Source: Acidobacteriota bacterium (lineage in GTDB: Bacteria > Acidobacteriota > UBA6911). From it: DNA of 61,600 nucleotides. The notes below the pieces were generated by a model. That model was given only the letters and a program-made list of their open reading frames with translations, made no database searches and was not told where the DNA came from. The DNA is taken from contig JAFGTD010000011.1 in assembly GCA_016934295.1 (NCBI GenBank), positions 1 to 61,600 on the forward strand. Direction: 5' to 3'. Shown piece after piece: positions 55,504 to 61,600 of this stretch. A program made the position numbers and the translations under genes. The first letter of the stretch is position 1. Each line of letters begins with the position of its first letter.

Positions 55504-58500
55504 GTGAAAGCACGAACGAAATTCCTGATTGCCGCTTTTTTGCTGTTCCTGCTGCTGACGGCATCCGGTCTGTGGTATCTACAGACCGACAGCCTCCAGG
55601 AATTGATCCGAACGAATCTCGTTTCGCAGATTGAAAGGAACAGCGGTCTGGATTGCCGGATCGACGGCCTCGAACTCGATATTTACAGGGGAAATATTCG
55701 GATAAACGGCATAGCCCTCGAAGCAAGAAATAAACAGTCCGGCCTGGATGCGCTTAAAATCGATGAAATCCGGGCGAAGTTCAGCCTCTCTTCTTTCTGG
55801 CATTTCCGCCTCCGTCTTGGGGAACTGCACATCGTACGTCCGACAGTGGAGCTTAGAACCGGCGGCAAGGGAGGGGGCTGGAACCCCAATGATTTATTGA
55901 AGACGCTGAGCGTTTCATTGAGTCTGGAGACGGAAAAATTAACCGTCCAGGAAGGTCTTTTTAAGATTAATGAAAGCAGCGCTCCTTTCAACGTATCTTT
56001 GAATGACCTGGAATGTCGGATCGGTTACAGCAGGGCTCGGCCCAGTTACCGGATTGAGCTTGCCTATAAGCAGAGCCGTTTCTTCTACAAGGAGCGGGAT
56101 ATCATCCATGACCTCAAACTGACCGCGGATCTTTCGATAGAGGGTGTCGATATCGAAAATATTGAATTCCGTCACGGCGATAGCCTGCTCTTCGGAACGG
56201 GTTCCGTTAAAAACTGGGATTCTCCGGAGCTTCTTTTGCATATGACGGGAACCGTCAGATCCAGAGATATGATACTGGCGGATTCGTCCCTGACTGAGGG
56301 ATGGGGCGGTATCGATGTCGAAACAGACTTCCGTTACAGCAGCGAGGGTATACGTCTGAAGGGGACATTTTTTCTCGACAGAGGCACCTATCGGAAAATG
56401 ACCTATGCCGGCGTCACCGGCGCCTATGAAATTTCAGGGGATGTTCTCTATCTGCAGAAGGTGTCCGGGACTATTGCACGAGGGGATTTTTTCCTGAACG
56501 GGGAAATCCCCTTACGGGATGCGATCGAACGCCCCAACCGTGTGACGATAGAGTCCACCAAAGTACCTTTGTATGAGATAGGGGGACTGCTTAATTTCCC
56601 GTCCATTAATTTCAGAAATAGGGTAGATGCAAAAACGGTTCTGACCTGGGGACACGGCCGGGGAACGACGGTCGATTGCGACGCGGTACTTTTCGGGGCA
56701 AATGAGACCGTTGCTGAAGGACTCATAGGAACCCGGCTCGGCGGGAAAGTGCAGTTTACATATCGGGAAGACGGCGGGATCCTCCTTTCTTCCCTGGATC
56801 TCAAATCCTCAAATACGCATGTCCGTGCTGATGGGGGAAAAAATGCACTGTTCCATGTCCGGCTGTCCACGAGCCGGTTTTCCGAACCGCTTGATTTGAT
56901 CGCCCATTTTTCCGACCCGGTGTCTGGTCTGATCGAGAAGTACTCCGATCTTAGGGCAATCGGAGGCGTCTACGATTTCGAGGGCGATGTGTGGATTCAT
57001 TCCGCTTCCGATATCGGTTATGAAGGAAGCGTGTCCGTAAAAGAGGGGCGTTGGCGCACCCTGGGAGTCGATTCCATGGAGGCCGCCGTTCACCTTGCGG
57101 GATCGCGTTTGGATTTCACAAACCTCTCCCTCCGCAGCGGATTACAGTCGGTTCAGGGAAAACTGTTGCTCGATTTCGCCGATGAAGAAAATATTTCCGT
57201 ATTCGGATTCGAGGGTAATTTCCAGAAAATCAATCTGTCGCCTCTTAAAAATCTGGGTTTTACCGCGCTGGATATGGAGGGTGTGCTCAACGGCAGCGGT
57301 CGGATTCGATACGAACAATCCGCGTGGAGCGGTGACGGTCGTTTGGCGATCGAAAATGGAAATTTCAATGGCGAATCCTTTGACCGGATTATCACCGGTG
57401 TAGAGGTTGAAAACCGGCGGGTGTATTTGACAAATGCGGAAGTCTGGCGGGGAGAAGTCGAGGCGCGCGCCGAAGGGGAAGTCGACCTGGAGACACGGTC
57501 GCTGGATCTCAAGGGTAGCTTGCACCGCCTGCCTCTGAATGATATCCCGCTGCTCCGGGAGAAAAATATACCGATCCGGGGATACGCCGATGCATCGGGA
57601 ACGATAAGCGGAACGTTGGAGAATCCGTCTTTCTACGGGACGTTCGCGCTACGGAGCCTGCATTACGACCGTTGGGATCTCGGCCGTGGCGAAGGGGAAC
57701 TGGAACTGGGACAGGATTCTGTCCGTGGTGCCGTGAGAATTCATTCCGATTTCGGAGATTTTTCCATCCAGTCGCGGGTGTCTTTTGCTGCAGGATTTCC
57801 GGGTACGATTGCGATGGATTTTGATAATTTGAATATTCGCAAGATCGTCTCCGATAAGGCGCCCCCTTATTTGAAGCTCGCCAATACCGAGCTCGAGGGG
57901 AATATTGCCGGAGAAGGAAACTTCGACGACTGGGCCGGAATGAAATTGCACGGCGAGGTGGACGGCGCAAGATTCAAGATTCAGGATTACGAACTGCATA
58001 ATTCCGAAGAGATCCTGTTTTCTATAGCAAATAAGATATTACATATAGAAAATGCCAGGGTCCGGGGCGTCGGAACGGATCTGTTTTTAAGCGGTTCGCT
58101 TCCTCTGGACGACGGCCCGGGCTTGAATATGGACCTCAATGGCAGCATCAACCTGGACATACTGGCGGGGATAGGGGAAGAACTGGATACGTCCGGGAAT
58201 GCGATCGTTAATATCAAGGCGGGCGGATCCAGGCAGGATCCCCAGGTTATCGGTAGCGTTCGTCTGTTGGACGCCTGGCTGGATTACAGGGATATCCCGT
58301 TCCCCGTATCCGATATACAGGGGGAGATAGTTTTATCCACCAATATCGTAAGATTCGAGAATATACGAGGGAACGCGGCATCGGGATCGCTTCAATTGTC
58401 CGGCACTTACGAGCACCGGGATATGAGGATGCGTTCCTTGAATCTGGGCATAGGAATACGGAACGCCCGCTTGCCCTACCCGAAAGGTTTCCGTACGGTT

Positions 58501-59400
58501 GTCGATGCGGACCTGCGATTAAGCGGCGACAACGATCTTCAGATCCTCTCCGGAGAAATCGATGTCATACGCGCGGAATATGTCCGCGACTTCAATCTGC
58601 TTGGAGGCCTCACCGGCGGTCTCGGAGCGCAAGCGGGCATTTTGGAGGGGATGCCGTATCTGCAGAACCTGCGGTTGAACGTCGATATCCGGTCGAATGA
58701 CGGGCTGGTTATCGATAACGAACTGACAAGAGTGCGCGGAAGCCTTCGGCTGACGCTGCGTGGAACGCCTGCCTATCCCTCCCTGACCGGACGGGTAGAA
58801 TCCGGGGAAGGAACCATTTTCTTTCGCGGCAACCGGTTTGAAATTTCCCATGCCTATGCCGATTTTGTAGACCGGAACCGGATCAATCCCGTGCTGGAGA
58901 TCCGGGCGGAGGCGGATGTAAAAACCTATCGATTGATTCTGGACGCTACAGGAACCCTGGATAATCTGGCCCTGAATATAACTTCGGATCCGCCGATGTC
59001 TACCGTCGATATTCTTTCGCTGCTCACTACAGGAATGGCTGAAACGGGGAGTGTGACGACTGAACGCGAGACGCAGATGGCCGGCATGAGCGCGGCAAGC
59101 GTTCTGTCGGAGAACCTGACCGGCGCGATCGGCAAGAGGGTCCAGCGTATTTTCGGGTTGGAGAGCTTCCGGGTGGATCCTTTCCTGGCCGGGGCGAAGA
59201 ACGATCCGACCGCCCGCATTACGGTCAGCGAGCGCATTTCCAGGGACCTTATCGTTACATATTCCCGAAACCTTTCAACGGACGAGGAGCAGATTATCGT
59301 CCTGGAATACGAAGTTGGAAAAGGTCTGACCGTTATCGCAACCCGCGACGAGGACGGCGAATTGGGCCTGGATTTCCGGTTTAGAAAAAGGTTTCGGTAA
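55504..59400 (+). CDS. tamB: TamB-like AsmA-family protein
   Basis: 1298 residues. An N-terminal membrane anchor (FLIAAFLLFLLLTASGLWYL) leads to a long AsmA-like beta region and ends in a TamB C-terminal (DUF490) domain: TGRVESGEGTIFFRGNRFEI, TSDPPMSTVDILSLLTTGMA, TARITVSERISRDLIVTYSR. TamB spans the periplasm and is linked to outer-membrane protein assembly or phospholipid transport. Start GTG 55504, with GGAG about 12 bases before. It has no POTRA or barrel attached, unlike the fusion at the left edge, and its partner Omp85 is encoded two genes upstream. The window thus holds two TamB systems, one in pieces and one fused. Confidence 0.95.
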   Translation: MKARTKFLIAAFLLFLLLTASGLWYLQTDSLQELIRTNLVSQIERNSGLDCRIDGLELDIYRGNIRINGIALEARNKQSGLDALKIDEIRAKFSLSSFWHFRLRLGELHIVRPTVELRTGGKGGGWNPNDLLKTLSVSLSLETEKLTVQEGLFKINESSAPFNVSLNDLECRIGYSRARPSYRIELAYKQSRFFYKERDIIHDLKLTADLSIEGVDIENIEFRHGDSLLFGTGSVKNWDSPELLLHMTGTVRSRDMILADSSLTEGWGGIDVETDFRYSSEGIRLKGTFFLDRGTYRKMTYAGVTGAYEISGDVLYLQKVSGTIARGDFFLNGEIPLRDAIERPNRVTIESTKVPLYEIGGLLNFPSINFRNRVDAKTVLTWGHGRGTTVDCDAVLFGANETVAEGLIGTRLGGKVQFTYREDGGILLSSLDLKSSNTHVRADGGKNALFHVRLSTSRFSEPLDLIAHFSDPVSGLIEKYSDLRAIGGVYDFEGDVWIHSASDIGYEGSVSVKEGRWRTLGVDSMEAAVHLAGSRLDFTNLSLRSGLQSVQGKLLLDFADEENISVFGFEGNFQKINLSPLKNLGFTALDMEGVLNGSGRIRYEQSAWSGDGRLAIENGNFNGESFDRIITGVEVENRRVYLTNAEVWRGEVEARAEGEVDLETRSLDLKGSLHRLPLNDIPLLREKNIPIRGYADASGTISGTLENPSFYGTFALRSLHYDRWDLGRGEGELELGQDSVRGAVRIHSDFGDFSIQSRVSFAAGFPGTIAMDFDNLNIRKIVSDKAPPYLKLANTELEGNIAGEGNFDDWAGMKLHGEVDGARFKIQDYELHNSEEILFSIANKILHIENARVRGVGTDLFLSGSLPLDDGPGLNMDLNGSINLDILAGIGEELDTSGNAIVNIKAGGSRQDPQVIGSVRLLDAWLDYRDIPFPVSDIQGEIVLSTNIVRFENIRGNAASGSLQLSGTYEHRDMRMRSLNLGIGIRNARLPYPKGFRTVVDADLRLSGDNDLQILSGEIDVIRAEYVRDFNLLGGLTGGLGAQAGILEGMPYLQNLRLNVDIRSNDGLVIDNELTRVRGSLRLTLRGTPAYPSLTGRVESGEGTIFFRGNRFEISHAYADFVDRNRINPVLEIRAEADVKTYRLILDATGTLDNLALNITSDPPMSTVDILSLLTTGMAETGSVTTERETQMAGMSAASVLSENLTGAIGKRVQRIFGLESFRVDPFLAGAKNDPTARITVSERISRDLIVTYSRNLSTDEEQIIVLEYEVGKGLTVIATRDEDGELGLDFRFRKRFR

Positions 59401-59421
59401 ATTCGTTCAGATCTTTAATGC

Positions 59422-59490
59422 TAAGACGCGAAGACGCAAAGAAAATATAATAAATCTCTGCGTCCTGGCTTCTCTGTGACTTTGCGTTAA
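59422..59490. repeat. imperfect palindromic repeat (AAGACGC type) after tamB
   Basis: TAAGACGCGAAGACGCAAAG on the left is mirrored by CTCTGCGTCC...CTTTGCGTTAA on the right. This is one of the short GACGC-rich repeats found between genes in many bacterial genomes. It may end the tamB transcript. Confidence 0.6.
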
Positions 59491-59585
59491 TTTTAAAACT
59501 CGATTGAAGGGATCACCGGTCAGAAGTCAGCCCGGCCTCCGGTTGGTACCGGATTAAACAATCTGTGACTCCGGGTAAGTTTTCG

Positions 59586-59641
59586 GGGGTCGGTATCGGA
59601 ATCGGTTTTAAAAGCTCGATCCCGATACCGATTCCGACCCC
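59586..59641. repeat. 18-bp near-perfect inverted repeat (GGTATCGGAATCGG type)
   Basis: Arms 59586-59603 and 59624-59641 pair with two mismatches around a 20-base loop. The ATCGG core is repeated within each arm. It is a different repeat family from the ones at 59422 and 35457. The rest of the 571-base spacer 59401-59971 holds no gene, only these repeats and the hsp20 promoter. Confidence 0.7.
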
Positions 59642-59889
59642 GCCGCCGATAAATTCCGGCCCAGCTTTTCGCTTCGGAAAGAGTCACACTCGGGGGAATC
59701 AGGAACCTGGGACTTGTAACCTGCAAACGGAACCTGAGAACTTACCGGCCTAAAAACTTGCATACAGTCTGCGTTAAGTTCGGTAATGTTTAGCTCGAAA
59801 ATATCCCGCCGGATACACAGAAATAATTCCTCTATATATCTAATATAAAAGTATTTGCGGGAAATTACACATATTGATTTCCGGCCTGT

Positions 59890-59918
59890 TTGACAAATTA
59901 AAAAATCGATTTTATCAA
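59890..59918 (+). promoter_or_regulatory. sigma70-like promoter for the hsp20-hsp20-dnaJ operon
   Basis: TTGACA, a 17-base spacer, then TATCAA (4 of 6 matches), about 54 bases before the first hsp20 start. I see no CIRCE or sigma32-like element here, so heat control may act through another repressor or after transcription. Confidence 0.5.
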
Positions 59919-59971
59919 TTGGATGCAGACAGTCAGAAATGAGTGGACATAAAGAAAAGGAGGAAAAACCG

Positions 59972-60442
59972 ATGTCAGTCTGGTCGTTTGATTTCATCTC
60001 GGATATGGACAGAATGCGAAGGGAGATGGATCGATTTCTGGATGAATTCCGATCTCCCGGCTGGTCCCTTCCATTCTCGAGAACTTCATTTCTTCCCGGT
60101 CGAGCGGCGCGAGGCTACCCGCTGCTGAATATCGGCGAAGACGGCGAAAATATTTATGTCGATGCGCTGGCGCCGGGAGTGGATCCTAAAACTTTCGATG
60201 TTTCTATTAAGCAAAACCAATTGACGATTTCGGGAGAGAAGAAAGCGCTGCTGTCCACTGTTGAATCCAAGGCAGTGCATCGGAGCGAAAGGACGGATGG
60301 CCAGTTCATACGCTCAATAACTCTTCCCATGGAAGTTTCTGTCGACAAGGTTAAGGCGTCCTATGAAAACGGTCTGCTGAAATTGACTTTACCGAAGGCG
60401 GAAACGGCCAAGCCCAGGCAAATCTCGGTGAGCGTTGCCTGA
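59972..60442 (+). CDS. small heat shock protein, Hsp20 family (first copy)
   Basis: 156 residues. An alpha-crystallin domain covers about 45-150 (LLNIGEDGENIYVDALAPGV, FDVSIKQNQLTISGEK, YENGLLKLTLPKAETAKPRQ). The N-terminal arm (WSFDFISDMDRMRREMDRFL) is typical of bacterial class A/B sHSPs. ATP-independent holdase that binds unfolding proteins. ATG 59972 is preceded by AAGGAGG; an in-frame ATG 33 bases upstream lacks an RBS. Followed by a second hsp20 after 34 bases. Confidence 0.95.
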   Translation: MSVWSFDFISDMDRMRREMDRFLDEFRSPGWSLPFSRTSFLPGRAARGYPLLNIGEDGENIYVDALAPGVDPKTFDVSIKQNQLTISGEKKALLSTVESKAVHRSERTDGQFIRSITLPMEVSVDKVKASYENGLLKLTLPKAETAKPRQISVSVA

Positions 60443-60476
60443 TACGGGAAATTTTCGATAAAGGAGGGTAGAATCC

Positions 60477-60890
60477 ATGGCTGAAAAAACCGAAGCTACA
60501 ACTCCCGGCATGGAGGTGACTTCAACGCCCAAAGGAGGTCAGACAATTGCGACACGGGAAGAAGCGCGTTATATGGTGCCTCCCGTCGATATTTTCGAAA
60601 CGGAAGGATCCCTGACCGTCATTGTGGATCTTCCAGGCGTGCAAAAGAAGGATGTGGATATCAAGGTCGATCAGGACATTTTGACCATCAAGGGAAAAGT
60701 GCGGTACACGCAGCCGAAGGATACCGTCCGGGAAGAATTCCGGCTGCTGGATTTCTTCCGACAGTTCCAATTAAGTGAAGAAGTGGACAGGGGAAAAATA
60801 TCGGCTGCATCCAGTGACGGCGTCCTCACGATTACATTACCCAAAGCCGAGAAGGCCAAACCGCATCAGATTCAGGTAAAGGTAGGATAA
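60477..60890 (+). CDS. small heat shock protein, Hsp20 family (second copy)
   Basis: 137 residues, RBS AAGGAGGG about 8 bases upstream. Its alpha-crystallin domain (VPPVDIFETEGSLTVIVDLP, VDIKVDQDILTIKGKVRYTQ, SSDGVLTITLPKAEKAKPHQ) differs from the first copy, and the N-terminal arm (TPGMEVTSTPKGGQTIATRE) is short and polar. Such pairs often form mixed oligomers. Followed by a dnaJ-like gene after 90 bases. Confidence 0.95.
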   Translation: MAEKTEATTPGMEVTSTPKGGQTIATREEARYMVPPVDIFETEGSLTVIVDLPGVQKKDVDIKVDQDILTIKGKVRYTQPKDTVREEFRLLDFFRQFQLSEEVDRGKISAASSDGVLTITLPKAEKAKPHQIQVKVG

Positions 60891-60980
60891 ACCCTGTTTC
60901 TTTTTTAACCATACGGCTGACGGGGTGCTTCCGCCAAGGATGCATTGGCGCAGCACCCTTGCCGATTTTAAAAAGAAATC

Positions 60981-61600
60981 ATGGCAAAGAACTACTACAG
61001 GATTCTGGGCATTTTACCCACGGCTACATCCCGGGATATTCGCGACGCATACAGAGAACGCGCAAAGGAACTGCATCCCGATCGTTATGGGGAAAACACA
61101 GGTCCGTTTCTTGAAGTGCAGGAGGCATACGGTGTTTTGAGCGATCCGGGCCATCGTCACAGGTACGACCAAAGCATGCAGCCCTCCAGGATTCGCGCCG
61201 CGACCGATACAATTTCAAATATCGACCCACTGCGGGCGAACAGGCCGCGGGCGGAGCCTCTACGCCCGACAAGAGAGCCTTCTGCCTTTAACACTATTGA
61301 TTTACGGAATTCCTTTCTTTCCTGTCGACCGTCCCTAGAGGAAATTTTCGACGGCATCCGGGAGAGGTCCGGCCTCTTGGCGTCCTACAAAGGCGAACGC
61401 CTCCGGAATTTCAGCCTTGAGATCGTTCTTACACCTGAAGAGGCACGGCTGGGAGGACAATTCCGGATTCTGGTCCCGACCGTATCACTGTGCCCGACCT
61501 GCAGCGGGCGAGGTGTTGTGCAGCCCTTTAAATGTTATCGATGCATGGGCGGCGGCAGTGTTTCCCGGGATCTGCCTGTGGATATGGAATTGCTCCGGGC
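60981..61600 (+). CDS. DnaJ-like co-chaperone with reduced zinc finger, 3' partial
   Basis: About 206 residues before the window ends; open at the edge. The N-terminal J domain carries YYRILGILPTATSRDIRDAY and HPD in KELHPDRYGENTG, needed to stimulate the Hsp70 ATPase. A linker without the usual G/F-rich tract follows to about residue 130. The substrate-binding part has only two CxxC pairs (CPTCSGRG and CYRCMGGG, about 172 and 185), where classical DnaJ has four, so it probably keeps a single zinc centre. It ends SVSRDLPVDMELLR, like the start of the second C-terminal domain. It shares the hsp20 operon, suggesting a hand-over from small heat shock proteins to Hsp70. Confidence 0.85.
   Translation, partial: MAKNYYRILGILPTATSRDIRDAYRERAKELHPDRYGENTGPFLEVQEAYGVLSDPGHRHRYDQSMQPSRIRAATDTISNIDPLRANRPRAEPLRPTREPSAFNTIDLRNSFLSCRPSLEEIFDGIRERSGLLASYKGERLRNFSLEIVLTPEEARLGGQFRILVPTVSLCPTCSGRGVVQPFKCYRCMGGGSVSRDLPVDMELLR

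Noticed and set aside
59840..59971. CIRCE (HrcA) operator before the hsp20 genes
   Set aside because: No TTAGCACTC / GAGTGCTAA inverted repeat is present.

Overview
The window comes from a diderm (Gram-negative-type) bacterium. It encodes three very large outer-membrane biogenesis proteins (Omp85/BamA barrels and TamB/AsmA-like proteins), an L,D-transpeptidase, and a MurE carrying the DNPR motif of meso-diaminopimelate-type peptidoglycan. No gene fixes the phylum. Gene content, moderate GC and several families of small palindromic repeats would suit an uncultured Acidobacteriota/Aminicenantes-like or Desulfobacterota-like lineage, but that is a low-confidence guess.

Layout. (1) 1-6177, +: the 3' part of a giant TamB protein fused in frame to a five-POTRA BamA-type barrel. 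(2) 6276-10198, +: an L,D-transpeptidase and an M15/MepK-like endopeptidase (compare LdtD/MepK), then a wrecked GOR-type aldehyde:ferredoxin oxidoreductase. (3) 10232-16292, +: PEP carboxylase, short-form alpha-glucan phosphorylase and ADP-glucose pyrophosphorylase, a central-carbon/glycogen block; the first two look richer in GC than their surroundings. (4) 16453-31352, mostly -: an apparent osmoadaptation island. A cation-chloride-cotransporter-like permease faces a convergent MscS channel. Then comes a tightly coupled five-gene operon (lysine 2,3-aminomutase, two Ddl-like ATP-grasp ligases, a GNAT-deacetylase fusion and a GNAT). Then comes an MscS-like channel whose start overlaps the end of a 1687-residue fusion of a second cotransporter to a helical region, an AAA-type ATPase and a winged helix. 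That gene starts 21 bases after a tRNA-Pro. (5) 31565-35429: rph-rdgB, a rhomboid protease, a Gly-rich exported protein and an exported methyltransferase-like protein, ending at a 30-bp perfect inverted repeat. (6) 35550-50320, -: a division/cell-wall (dcw) cluster, mraZ-rsmH-ftsL-ftsI-murE-murF-murD-ftsW-murC-ftsQ-ftsA-ftsZ, with mraY, murG, murB and ddl missing and a 10-bp-periodic MraZ-type operator upstream. (7) 50770-59400, +: a divergent YchF-like GTPase, a seven-POTRA Omp85 protein, a SurA-like chaperone without a PPIase domain, and a stand-alone TamB. (8) 59401-61600, +: a repeat-rich spacer, a sigma70-like promoter, two Hsp20 proteins and a DnaJ-like protein that runs off the end.

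The most interesting part is 16.4-31.4 kb. My reading, an inference, is that the kamA operon makes and turns over a beta-lysine-derived, probably acetylated and possibly peptide-linked compatible solute, while the flanking cotransporter/MscS pairs move ions or solutes under osmotic stress. The 1687-residue transporter-ATPase fusion and the ATP-grasp extension of the beta-lysine pathway are the best candidates for undescribed biology. The fused TamB-BamA protein at the left edge is the next best.
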